From Reyranella aquatilis (GTDB taxonomy: Bacteria > Pseudomonadota > Alphaproteobacteria > Reyranellales > Reyranellaceae), in contig NZ_JAJISD010000001.1 of NCBI RefSeq assembly GCF_020880995.1, forward strand, positions 310,001 through 374,000: a stretch of DNA of 64,000 nt, given 5' to 3'. Of this stretch, positions 17,214-25,328 are shown one piece after another; position 1 is the stretch's first letter; each line of letters starts with the position of its first letter. The position numbers were made by a program, and so were the translations under genes. The notes beneath the pieces were generated by a model. That model ran no database searches and was not told the DNA's origin. It was given only the letters and a program-made list of their open reading frames with translations.

Positions 17214-17315
17214 TCACCTTACGGCAGCCTGACGGTCCGCGCGCAATAATGTGACATCCCGTGTCGGTGTCGGGGCCTTAGGATCGGGCTATAATTTTGG
17301 GAGGAGGCTACCCTC

Positions 17316-17885
17316 ATGCGTTTCAAGTCCAAGATTGCCGCCGCCCTGCTGGCGGTCGCCGCCCTCCCCGCCGCGGCCTACGCGGCCACGATCGGCGGGA
17401 CCTACTATGCCGTTCAGTACGACTACCGCGAGTTTTTCGCCGCGACCGACGGCAAGAACTTCCAGGTCGTTATCGCCGGCAATCCCTTCCCCGGGGTCGA
17501 CCCTGCGATCGTGGCCCGCGACATGCTGCCGATGATGCAGGCCGCCAAGCCGATGCCCCGGCTGACCTTCACCTACGAGACGCCGGCTGAGAAGCCGCGT
17601 CCGGATTACCGTCTCATGCTGGTCTTCGATCCCGCGAACGATCTCAACAGCGATTCGGTCTGCAAGGGCACCACGCGCTTCAAGCCGGGCAAGCCCGGCA
17701 TCTTCAACGTCTATGCCATCTATTGCCGTAACGACATGACGATGTCGGAGACGACGGCCTGGACTCCCGCGTCCGGTCCCGACGACCCGCGGATCGGTCA
17801 GCTCTTCCGTGAGCTGTTCATGGTCATCTTTTCGGACTCGCCCGCTCTCCGCCCCAACCAGGGCGGTGGTTCGGGCCGCTTCTAG
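17316..17885 (+). CDS. secreted protein of unknown function
   Basis: 189 residues with a clear signal peptide (about 1-23, cleavage after AAYA). The mature part has a DYREFFAATDGKNFQVVIAGNPF segment, two cysteines near residues 128 and 147 that could form a disulfide, and a Gly-rich tail. No known family comes to mind. GGGAGGAGG precedes the ATG, and a TATAAT hexamer at 17290-17295 lies just before it, close enough that the leader would be very short. It stands alone between parE and pyrD. Probable periplasmic protein or lipoprotein-like factor; function not assigned. Confidence 0.7.
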   Translation: MRFKSKIAAALLAVAALPAAAYAATIGGTYYAVQYDYREFFAATDGKNFQVVIAGNPFPGVDPAIVARDMLPMMQAAKPMPRLTFTYETPAEKPRPDYRLMLVFDPANDLNSDSVCKGTTRFKPGKPGIFNVYAIYCRNDMTMSETTAWTPASGPDDPRIGQLFRELFMVIFSDSPALRPNQGGGSGRF

Positions 17886-17929
17886 CGCCCCGGCACTCCC
17901 GCAAGCGCTCCACAGGGAACCTCTGCTAA

Positions 17930-17951
17930 CCAGACGGCAATGGCCGTCTGG
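17930..17951 (+). promoter_or_regulatory. perfect hairpin enclosing the pyrD start codon
   Basis: Bases 17930-17938 (CCAGACGGC) and 17943-17951 (GCCGTCTGG) are exact reverse complements. The tetraloop between them is AATG, so the ATG of pyrD is the loop. In RNA this 9-bp GC-rich stem would block the start region unless unfolded. No Shine-Dalgarno sequence lies at normal distance; AGGGAA is about 22 bases away, outside the stem. Hairpin-based translational control of pyrD and pyrC is known in enterobacteria, but there it masks the ribosome site. Here the function is inferred from geometry alone. Confidence 0.55.
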
Positions 17952-18989
17952 TACTCGCTCCTCGATCTCGCCCTCTCCCGTCTCGATGCCGAGACCGCGC
18001 ATGGCATGGCGATCCGCGCCCTGAAGAGCGGGCTGCTGCCCGGCGACCGGCGTGCGGATCCGCCGTCCCTCGCGACCCGCATCTGGGGCCGCTCCCTGCC
18101 CAACCCGATCGGCCTCGCCGCCGGCTTCGACAAGAATGCCGAGGTGGCAGACGCGATGCTGGCGCAGGGCTTCGGGCTGGTGGAGATCGGCAGCGTCACG
18201 CCGCGGCCGCAGGAGGGCAATCCGCGCCCCCGCCTGTTCCGGCTGCCCGAGGATCGCGGTGTCATCAACCGGATGGGCTTTCCCGGCCACGGGCTGGAGG
18301 CTGCCCGTGCCCGTCTCGCCGCCCGCCCGCGGCGGGGCTTCGTCGGCGTCAACATCGGCGCCAACAAGGACAGCACCGACCGGGCCGCCGACTACGTGAC
18401 CGGGTGCGTCGCACTGGCACCCTACGCCGACTACCTCGTCTGCAACGTCTCCTCGCCCAACACCCCGGGGCTGCGCAATCTGCAGGGCCGCACCGAGCTC
18501 GCCGGCCTGCTCAAGCGCGTGCAGGACGCGATCGCGGCCAAGCCGGTGCCCCTCGTGGTCAAGATCGCGCCCGACGCGACCGACGACGACCTCGACGACA
18601 TCGTATTCGTCTGCCGGGACCTCAAACTCGACGGCATCATCATTGGCAACACGACCCTGTCGCGGCCGGCGACGCTGCGGTCGCAGCGGCGGGGCGAAAC
18701 GGGCGGCCTGTCGGGTGTCCCCCTCACCGCCCTGTCGACGGAAGTGCTGCGCAAGACGGCACAGCGGGCGGAGCGCCAGTTCCCGCTGATCGGTTGTGGC
18801 GGGATCGGCTCCGGCGCCGACGCCTATGCCAAGATCCGCGCAGGCGCGACCCTGGTGCAGCTCTACTCCGCGATGGTCTACGAGGGCCCGCCGCTCATTC
18901 GTCGCATCAAGGATGAACTGGCGGCCCTGCTGGCCCGCGACGGCTTCGCATCGGTTTCCGATGCCATCGGCGCTGATCTGACTGCCTGA
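17940..18989 (+). CDS. pyrD: dihydroorotate dehydrogenase (quinone), class 2
   Basis: 349 residues. The N-terminal helix pair (WYSLLDLALSRLDAETAH) is the membrane-associating segment of class 2 enzymes. GLAAGFDKNAEV, NRMGFPGHG, GVNIGANKDS and the catalytic-serine motif NVSSPNTPGLRNLQ follow, then FMN phosphate-binding GCGGIGSGADAYAKIRAGA. It oxidises dihydroorotate to orotate with quinone, the fourth step of pyrimidine synthesis. There is no alternative in-frame start that keeps the N terminus. The start codon lies in a hairpin loop (17930-17951), and an inverted-terminus repeat follows 2 bases after the stop. Confidence 0.93.
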   Translation: MAVWYSLLDLALSRLDAETAHGMAIRALKSGLLPGDRRADPPSLATRIWGRSLPNPIGLAAGFDKNAEVADAMLAQGFGLVEIGSVTPRPQEGNPRPRLFRLPEDRGVINRMGFPGHGLEAARARLAARPRRGFVGVNIGANKDSTDRAADYVTGCVALAPYADYLVCNVSSPNTPGLRNLQGRTELAGLLKRVQDAIAAKPVPLVVKIAPDATDDDLDDIVFVCRDLKLDGIIIGNTTLSRPATLRSQRRGETGGLSGVPLTALSTEVLRKTAQRAERQFPLIGCGGIGSGADAYAKIRAGATLVQLYSAMVYEGPPLIRRIKDELAALLARDGFASVSDAIGADLTA

Positions 18990-18991
18990 CC

Positions 18992-19090
18992 AGGGGTCCC
19001 TGGCTTGCGCTCGGGACGACATCGATTTTGAAGCTGGCGCAGTGCACCCTCTCCATCACCGCTGTCATCCCGAGCGTAAGCGAGGGACCT
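18992..19090. repeat. inverted-terminus intergenic repeat, copy A
   Basis: About 99 bases. The left end (18992-19019) reads AGGGGTCCCTGGCTTGCGCT and on through CGGGACGAC. The right end (19064-19090) is its near reverse complement, GTCATCCCGAGCGTAAGCGA then GGGACCT. The roughly 44-base centre is not shared with copies B and C. It starts 2 bases after the pyrD stop and could fold into one long hairpin at the 3' end of the pyrD transcript. Confidence 0.75.
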
Positions 19091-19183
19091 TTGCCTTCCC
19101 TCCCTGCGGTTGCATCGCGAAAATCTAAACCGCAGACGCGGGGCTGGTGAGGCCATACACTTCCCACCCGGGAGAAGAAAACT

Positions 19184-20089
19184 GTGCCGCTCTGGATACC
19201 GATCACCGTCGCTGCCGCCCTGTGCCAGAACATCCGCACGACGATGCAGCAGAAGATTCGCGGCATCCTGAGCGTCGATGGCGCCAACTTCGTGCGCTAT
19301 CTCTACGGCGCGCCACTGGCGCTGGGCATGCTGGCCTTCCTGGTGTTCGCGACCGGCCGCCACGTGCCGTCGATCTCGCTGCACTTCCTGGCGCTGGTGA
19401 CCATCGCCGGCGTCGCCCAGATCGTGGCGACCTCGCTGATGATCCACGCCTTCTCGCTGCGCAACTTCGCGGTCGGCACGGTCTATTCCAAGACCGAGAC
19501 CGTCTTCGTCGCGCTGTTCGCGACCTTCATCGCCGGCGAGCCGCTGAAGCTCGGCGCCTGGGCGGGAATCCTCGTGTGTCTGGGTGGCGTCGCGATCCTG
19601 AGCGTGCGCGGCAAGTTCTCAGACGTGCGTGGCGTGCTGGCCGACCTCACGCACAAGGGCGCGCTGTTCGGCATCCTCTCCGGTGCCATCTTCGCCATTG
19701 CCGCGGGCACGATCCGCGAGGCGTCGAAGCTGCTACCCGAAGGCGATTTCATGGTGCGCGGCATCACCGTGCTCGCCTGCATGAACACCATCCAGGTCGT
19801 GCTGATGGCGATCTACCTCGCACGGCGGGACCGGCCTCAGCTCTCGAAGGTCTGGTTCAACTGGCGATCCTCGATCTGGGTCGGCATCTTCAGCGTGCTG
19901 GGTTCGGCCGGCTGGGCGCTGGCCATGACCCTGGAGAACGCGGCGCTGGTACGCGCCGTCGGCCAGATCGAACTGGTCTTCACCTTCATTTCCTCCCGCC
20001 TCATCCTCAAGGAGCGGCCGTCCCTCGGCGAGTGGATCGGCAGCATCCTGGTCGTCGGCGGCGTCGTTCTCATCCTCGTAACCCGGTGA
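19184..20089 (+). CDS. EamA-family transporter
   Basis: 301 residues with about ten hydrophobic helices. It begins at a GTG with GGGAGAAG 7 bases upstream. Paired motifs such as VYSKTETVFVALFATFIAGE and the C-terminal FISSRLILKERPSLGEWIG match EamA repeat ends. It differs in sequence from the other EamA protein in this window. It lies 4 bases before the CoA-transferase gene and probably shares its transcript. Substrate not determinable. Confidence 0.8.
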   Translation: MPLWIPITVAAALCQNIRTTMQQKIRGILSVDGANFVRYLYGAPLALGMLAFLVFATGRHVPSISLHFLALVTIAGVAQIVATSLMIHAFSLRNFAVGTVYSKTETVFVALFATFIAGEPLKLGAWAGILVCLGGVAILSVRGKFSDVRGVLADLTHKGALFGILSGAIFAIAAGTIREASKLLPEGDFMVRGITVLACMNTIQVVLMAIYLARRDRPQLSKVWFNWRSSIWVGIFSVLGSAGWALAMTLENAALVRAVGQIELVFTFISSRLILKERPSLGEWIGSILVVGGVVLILVTR

Positions 20090-20093
20090 AAGC

Positions 20094-21254
20094 ATGACCG
20101 AAATGTCCCGGCCGCTCGACGGCCTGCGCATCCTTGATTTCTCGACCACCATCGCCGGCCCGCATTGCAGCCGCCTGCTCGCCGACATGGGCGCCGAGGT
20201 CGTGAAAGTGGAAGCGCCCGAAGGCGACCTGATGCGTTCGCGTCCGGTGCAGCGCGACGGATTCAGCACGATGTTCGGCCAGCTGAACGCCGGCAAGAAA
20301 TCGATCGTGCTCGACCTCAAGAACCCGGATGCCGTGGCCGCGATCAAGAAGCTGGTCGCCACGGTCGACATCCTGGTCGAAAACTACCGCCCCGGTGTCA
20401 TGAAGCGGCTGGGCCTCGACTATGCCGAGCTCGCCAAGGTCAATCCGCGGCTGATCTACTGCGCCATCTCGGGCTACGGGCAGACCGGCCCCGGCGCGGG
20501 CCGTCCCGCCTACGCGCCGGTCATCCATGCCTCCACCGGCTACGACATGGCCCATCTCTTCTACCAGCAGGGCCGCGAGCGTCCCGACAATTGCGGCATC
20601 TTCGTTGCCGACTATGCGAGCGGCGCTTATGCGATGGGCGCGATCCTCGCCGCCGTCCACCAGCGCCACGCGACCGGCAAGGGGCAGATGATCGACGTGT
20701 CCATGTTCGAGACTCTGGTCGGCATGCTGCTGGGTGAGGTCAATCGCGCGCAGTTCGACTTCGAAATGCCGTCGCGCCCGATGTACGGTCCGATCGAGGC
20801 GAGCGACGGCTACGTCATGCTCGCGACGGCCAGCGAGAAGACCTTCCAGGACATGGCGACCGCCGCCGGCCGGCGCGACTGGCTGACCGATCCGCGCTTC
20901 GAGAAGTATCACAACCGCCGCATGAACTGGGGACTGCTGGTCGACGAACTCGAACAGTGGTCGAAGAAGATGACCGTCAAACAAGTGGTCGCCGCGCTGG
21001 AGAAGCAGGGCGTGCCCTGCTCGCCCTATCTCACCGTGACCGAGGCGCTGCAGGATCCGCAAGTGGAGCATCGCGGTTCGCTCTGCACCATCGAGGACGG
21101 AGGCGGCAGCTACAAATCGCCGGCCCCGCCCTTCCGCTTCTCGGGCTCGCCACTGCAGAGCGGCCCCAAGGTCGCCGCACTTGGCGAAGACACCAAGGCC
21201 GTGCTGGCACAGGCCGGCCTGACACCGTCCGAAATCGAGGCCCTCGTCAAATGA
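20094..21254 (+). CDS. CaiB/BaiF-family (class III) CoA transferase
   Basis: 386 residues. Family features include RILDFSTTIAGPHCSRLLAD at the N terminus, VVKVEAPEGDLMR, ENYRPGVMKRLGLDY, and the catalytic aspartate in FVADYASGAYAMGAI near residue 172. These enzymes move CoA between carboxylic acids through a mixed anhydride on that Asp. The gene stop overlaps the thiolase start (ATGA), so the activated acid could be a thiolase-pathway substrate. Donor and acceptor acids are unknown. Confidence 0.87.
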   Translation: MTEMSRPLDGLRILDFSTTIAGPHCSRLLADMGAEVVKVEAPEGDLMRSRPVQRDGFSTMFGQLNAGKKSIVLDLKNPDAVAAIKKLVATVDILVENYRPGVMKRLGLDYAELAKVNPRLIYCAISGYGQTGPGAGRPAYAPVIHASTGYDMAHLFYQQGRERPDNCGIFVADYASGAYAMGAILAAVHQRHATGKGQMIDVSMFETLVGMLLGEVNRAQFDFEMPSRPMYGPIEASDGYVMLATASEKTFQDMATAAGRRDWLTDPRFEKYHNRRMNWGLLVDELEQWSKKMTVKQVVAALEKQGVPCSPYLTVTEALQDPQVEHRGSLCTIEDGGGSYKSPAPPFRFSGSPLQSGPKVAALGEDTKAVLAQAGLTPSEIEALVK

Positions 21255-22798
21255 TCGATCCGCGTACCCCCATCCTGGTCGGCGCCGGCCAGATCACCGA
21301 CACGGTCGGTAAGCCGTCGAGCGACCGCTCGCGCGTGGCCTTCTGCGCCGAAGCCGCCAATGCGGCGCTGGAGGACACCAAGGCAGCAATCGGCGGACAT
21401 GCGCTCGGCCACCATGTCGACGCCATCGCCGTGATGGAGTTCTTCAGCGACATCAGCCCGCGCTTTGCCTCGCCCTACGGCCGCTCGAGCAACCCGCCGC
21501 AGAGCGTCGCCAACCGCCTGCATGCCAATCCCAAGCAGCTCCTCTACACGCACTCCGGCGGCAACATGCCCCAGTACCTGGTGAACAGGTTCGCCGAGCA
21601 GATCGCCAACGGCGAGACCGAGCTGGCGTTGATCTGCGGCGCCGAACTCCTGCGCAGTACGCAGAACGCGCGCCGTGCCGGCCTGAAGATCGACTGGAAC
21701 GAGGATCCCGGCGGCGGCGAGCCGACACGCATCGGCGATCCGCGCTTCGGGTTCAGCGAGGAGGAAGCGCGCCACGAACTCCGCGCCGCCATCCATTTCT
21801 ATCCGCTGCTGGAGAACGCCATCCGTGGCGGCCTGAAGCGCGACGTCGACAGCCACATGAAGGCGATGGGACGGCTGTTCGAGCGTCTCGCCGCGGTGGC
21901 CAAGGCCAATCCGCTGGCGACGCGCCGCGAGGGCTACAGCGCCGAGGCCCTGTCGACGATCTCGCCGGACAACCGCTGGATCTGCTTCCCCTATCCTCGC
22001 CTGATGAACGCCAACGCGATCATTGACCAGGCGGCGGCCGTGCTCGTCACCTCGGTCGAGAAGGCCCGCGAATGGGGCATCCCGCAGGACCGCTGGGTGT
22101 TCCTGCACGGCTGCGCCGATGGCACCGACACCTGGATCGTGTCCGAGCGCGAGAAGCTCGATGCCTCGCCCGCGATCCGCGGCTGCGCCCGCATCGCCCT
22201 CGACATGGCGGGTAAGAAAGTCTCCGACATCGACGCCTTCGACCTCTACAGCTGCTTCCCCTCCGCCGTCGAAGTGGCGATGAAGGAGATCGGTCTCGCC
22301 GAGGACGATCCGCGCCCGATCAGCGTGACCGGCGGCCTCCCCTTCTTCGGAGGCCCCGGCAACAACTACGTCACCCACTCCATCGCCGAGATGATGAACG
22401 TGGTGCGCGCCAGGCCGGGCTCTTTCGGCATGGTGACCGCCAACGGCAACTACCTCACCAAGCACTCGGCCGGCCTCTACTCGACTGAGCCCACGAAAGG
22501 CGCCTGGAAGCGGGAGGATCCGAAGAAGTTCCAGGCCGAACTCGATGCACTGCCAAAGCGCAGGGTCGAAACAATTCCTGCGGGTACCGGAACAATCGAA
22601 ACCTATTGTGTCACCTACGGAAAGGATGCGCCCGAGCGCGGCTACATCCTGGGCCGCCTCGACAGCAGCGGCGACCGCTTCGTCGCCATGACTCCCGACG
22701 ATCCCGCCCTGCTCGCCGACATGCTGACGCGCGAACAGCTCGGGCGTAAGGTCTCGGTCTCGGATGTGGGCGGCCGCAACGTCTTCCGCCCGGTCTGA
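21251..22798 (+). CDS. thiolase-like acetyl-CoA acetyltransferase family protein
   Basis: 515 residues from the ATG overlapping the CoA-transferase stop. The thiolase fold is shown by RTPILVGAGQITD at the start, DLYSCFPSAVEVA, GGLPFFGGPGNNYVTHSIAE and TANGNYLTKHSAGLYST, followed by a C-terminal extension of about 100 residues that resembles an OB-fold. This is the SCP2-type/atypical thiolase branch, in which the usual CxGGG end is replaced by NGNYLTKH. A role in degradative beta-oxidation of an unusual acyl-CoA is likely. Confidence 0.83.
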   Translation: MIDPRTPILVGAGQITDTVGKPSSDRSRVAFCAEAANAALEDTKAAIGGHALGHHVDAIAVMEFFSDISPRFASPYGRSSNPPQSVANRLHANPKQLLYTHSGGNMPQYLVNRFAEQIANGETELALICGAELLRSTQNARRAGLKIDWNEDPGGGEPTRIGDPRFGFSEEEARHELRAAIHFYPLLENAIRGGLKRDVDSHMKAMGRLFERLAAVAKANPLATRREGYSAEALSTISPDNRWICFPYPRLMNANAIIDQAAAVLVTSVEKAREWGIPQDRWVFLHGCADGTDTWIVSEREKLDASPAIRGCARIALDMAGKKVSDIDAFDLYSCFPSAVEVAMKEIGLAEDDPRPISVTGGLPFFGGPGNNYVTHSIAEMMNVVRARPGSFGMVTANGNYLTKHSAGLYSTEPTKGAWKREDPKKFQAELDALPKRRVETIPAGTGTIETYCVTYGKDAPERGYILGRLDSSGDRFVAMTPDDPALLADMLTREQLGRKVSVSDVGGRNVFRPV

Positions 22799-22816
22799 GA
22801 CTGTTGCTTGTGACGC

Positions 22817-22915
22817 AAGGGTCCTTCGTAGCGCTCAGGATGACATTGTTTTTTTTCATCGGAGTGCGGCTTCGATTCCAGCAATCGCTGTCGTCCTGAG
22901 CGAAGCAAAGGACCT
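22817..22915. repeat. inverted-terminus intergenic repeat, copy B
   Basis: About 99 bases. Left end 22817-22844 (AAGGGTCCTTCGTAGCGCTC then AGGATGAC) and right end 22890-22915 (GTCGTCCTGAGCGAAGCAAA then GGACC) are near reverse complements. The centre carries an eight-T run and differs from copies A and C. It lies between the thiolase stop and the PhyH gene, both on the plus strand. It is the most diverged copy: CTCAGGA replaces the CTCGGGA of the other two. Confidence 0.72.
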
Positions 22916-22939
22916 TTCTCTTCCGTGAGGTGAGGAACC

Positions 22940-23773
22940 ATGCCAAACGTCCTCAGTACGGCACAGACCGCAGAGTTCAACGAGAAGGGCTTCACCTATG
23001 CGCGGGGCCTGTTCGCGCCGGACGAGGTGAAGCTGCTGACCCGCGCGATGGAGGAAGATCCCGCCGTGCGCGACAGCATCCTCGACCGTCGCGATGGCGA
23101 AGGGCGCTCGACGCGCATCGCGCTTTGGAACCGGGCGGGCGACAGCGTCTACGGTCTCGCCGCCCGCGTGCGGCGCATGGTCGATACGTCGGCGGCGCTG
23201 CTGGGCGGGCCGGTCTATCACTACCAGTCGAAGCTCACGGCCAAGGAGCCCGAGGTCGGGGGTGCCTGGGAATGGCATCAGGATTATGGCTACTGGTACT
23301 ACAATGGCTGCCTGCGGCCCGACATGCTCTCGATCATGATCGGGCTCGACCTCACGAACCGCGAGAATGGTTGCCTGCAGATCGCCACCGGCTCTCACAA
23401 ACTCGGGCGCATCGACCATACGCCGCTGTCGCCGACCCAGAACGAGGTCGATCCGAAACGGATGCCGCATATCCTGGAGAAGTGCCCGATCGAGTATTGC
23501 GAACTGGAGGCCGGTGACGCGCTGATCTTCCATTGCAACGCGATCCACCGCTCCGACGCCAACCGCTCGCCCAACCGTCGCTGGACCCTGCTGATCTGCT
23601 ACAACCGTGTCGACAACGACACCTTCACGAAGGTCGACGACCGCTACTACGTGCCGCTCGATCACGTCGATGACGACGCGATCCGCCGCGCCGGCCTGCG
23701 GCTCTCCCGCGGCGACGGCCAGGAGCATTTCGCCAGCAAACCCTACGTTCCGGACCTGCGGAAGGCTTCGTGA
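22940..23773 (+). CDS. phytanoyl-CoA dioxygenase (PhyH) family protein
   Basis: 277 residues. The Fe(II)-binding facial triad is visible as HxD in WEWHQDYGYWYY (His113, Asp115) and the distal His in FHCNAIHRSDANRS, with the 2-oxoglutarate-binding Arg in the same stretch. PhyH enzymes hydroxylate acyl-CoAs or small metabolites using O2 and 2-oxoglutarate. It overlaps the aldehyde dehydrogenase start as GTGA, so the two products may act in sequence on one substrate. GTGAGG precedes the ATG. Confidence 0.86.
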   Translation: MPNVLSTAQTAEFNEKGFTYARGLFAPDEVKLLTRAMEEDPAVRDSILDRRDGEGRSTRIALWNRAGDSVYGLAARVRRMVDTSAALLGGPVYHYQSKLTAKEPEVGGAWEWHQDYGYWYYNGCLRPDMLSIMIGLDLTNRENGCLQIATGSHKLGRIDHTPLSPTQNEVDPKRMPHILEKCPIEYCELEAGDALIFHCNAIHRSDANRSPNRRWTLLICYNRVDNDTFTKVDDRYYVPLDHVDDDAIRRAGLRLSRGDGQEHFASKPYVPDLRKAS

Positions 23774-25206
23774 TCGACATGACTGATTTCGGATTGAACC
23801 AAATCCTCGAGAAGCAGCGCGCCGCCCAGCTCAAGGACGGCGCGCCGTCGGCGGAGATCCGCATCGAGCGTCTCAATCGCTGCATCGGCCTTCTGGTCGA
23901 TCGCCGTCACGACATCGAGGCGGCGCTCTCGGCCGACTTCGGGGCGCGCTCGCCGACCGTCACGGCCTTCGCCGATGTCGCCAGTTCTATCGGGCCCCTG
24001 AAGCACGCCCGCGACAATCTGCGGACCTGGATGAAGACCGAACGGCGGCGCACGACGCCGCGCATCCTGGGGTTCCTGGGCGCGAAGGCCGAGATCCGGT
24101 ATCAGCCCAAGGGCGTGATCGGCGTCATCAGCCCGTGGAATTTCCCGGTGAACCTCACCTTTGCGCCTCTGGCCGGCGTGCTGGCGGCCGGAAATCGCGC
24201 CATGATCAAGCCGTCCGAAACGACCCCGGCGACGTCCGACCTCCTGAAGCAGATGTTCGCCAGCGCCTTCGACGAGAGCGAGATCGCCGTTGTGACGGGC
24301 GGACCCGAGGTCGGCCAGGCCTTCTCCGCCCTCGCCTTCGATCACCTGATCTTCACCGGCGCGACGTCGATCGGCCGGCACGTGATGCGTGCAGCCGCCG
24401 AAAATCTCGTGCCCGTGACGCTGGAACTGGGCGGCAAGAGCCCGGTCGTCGTCGGCCGCTCGGCCGACATGGCCGTGGCCGCTGCCCGGATCATGAACGG
24501 CAAGACGCTCAATGCCGGACAAATCTGCCTCGCGCCCGACTACGTGCTGGCCCCGGCCGACCGCGTCGGCGAGTTCGTGACGGAGGCGAAGGCCTCCGTC
24601 GGCCGCATGTTCCCGAGCATCCGCGAGAGCCCCGACTACACCGCGGTCGTGTCCGACCGGCACTATTCGCGACTGATGGGCTATCTCGACGATGCGCGCG
24701 CCAAGGGTGCCGAGATCGTCGAGATCAATCCGGGGGCTGAGGATCTGCGCCAGCAGCCGCACCGCCGGATCGCGCCGACATTGATCCTGAATCCGACCGA
24801 CGACATGAAGGTCATGCAGGAGGAGATCTTCGGGCCGCTGCTGCCGGTGAAGGGCTATCGCGACGTGACCGAAGCGGTCGACTACATCAACGCCCACGAC
24901 CGCCCGCTCGGCCTCTACTATTTCGGCAGTGACGATGCCGAGCGCGACCGGGTGCTGAACGGCACGACCTCCGGCGGCGTCACCGTCAACGATGTGGTGA
25001 TGCACGTCGCGCAGGAAGAGCTGCCGTTCGGCGGTATCGGCCCGGCCGGCATGGGCGCCTATCACGGACACGACGGGTTCCGCGAGTTCAGCCATCGCAA
25101 GTCGATCTACCACCAGATCAAACGGGACCTGGCGCCGCTGCGCATGCTTCGCCCGCCCTATGGCGCGGGACTGAAGAAGTATCTCGGGATGCAGATCAAG
25201 CGTTGA
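23770..25206 (+). CDS. coniferyl-aldehyde-dehydrogenase-like aldehyde dehydrogenase
   Basis: 478 residues of the NAD-dependent ALDH superfamily. GVIGVISPWNFPVNL, IFTGATSIGRHVMRAA, general-base Glu in LELGGKSPVVVG, nucleophile Cys253 in NAGQICLAPDYVL, and EEIFGPLLPV are all present. The short N terminus and the AGQICLAPDY form match the CalB/coniferyl aldehyde dehydrogenase group, which has no N-terminal extension. The GTG start overlaps the PhyH stop; an ATG three codons later is possible. The actual aldehyde is unknown. Confidence 0.85.
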   Translation: MIDMTDFGLNQILEKQRAAQLKDGAPSAEIRIERLNRCIGLLVDRRHDIEAALSADFGARSPTVTAFADVASSIGPLKHARDNLRTWMKTERRRTTPRILGFLGAKAEIRYQPKGVIGVISPWNFPVNLTFAPLAGVLAAGNRAMIKPSETTPATSDLLKQMFASAFDESEIAVVTGGPEVGQAFSALAFDHLIFTGATSIGRHVMRAAAENLVPVTLELGGKSPVVVGRSADMAVAAARIMNGKTLNAGQICLAPDYVLAPADRVGEFVTEAKASVGRMFPSIRESPDYTAVVSDRHYSRLMGYLDDARAKGAEIVEINPGAEDLRQQPHRRIAPTLILNPTDDMKVMQEEIFGPLLPVKGYRDVTEAVDYINAHDRPLGLYYFGSDDAERDRVLNGTTSGGVTVNDVVMHVAQEELPFGGIGPAGMGAYHGHDGFREFSHRKSIYHQIKRDLAPLRMLRPPYGAGLKKYLGMQIKR

Positions 25207-25211
25207 AGACG

Positions 25212-25323
25212 AAAGGTCCCTCGCTGCATTCGGGATGACAAGGTCGGCGTCATGGCGGCGTCGAGCAGACGCACGCAGTCACCACCGACAAAATCGCCAT
25301 CCCGAGCGTAAGCGAGGGAGCCT
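25212..25323. repeat. inverted-terminus intergenic repeat, copy C
   Basis: About 112 bases. The left end (25212-25239) contains AAGGTCCCTCGCTGCATTCG then GGATGACA. The right end (25296-25323) contains GCCATCCCGAGCGTAAGCGA then GGGAGCCT. The two are near reverse complements and closely match the ends of copy A. It fills the gap between the convergent aldehyde dehydrogenase and cupin stops, 5 bases from each, so it probably acts as the shared transcript end. Confidence 0.75.
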
Positions 25324-25328
25324 TGAGT

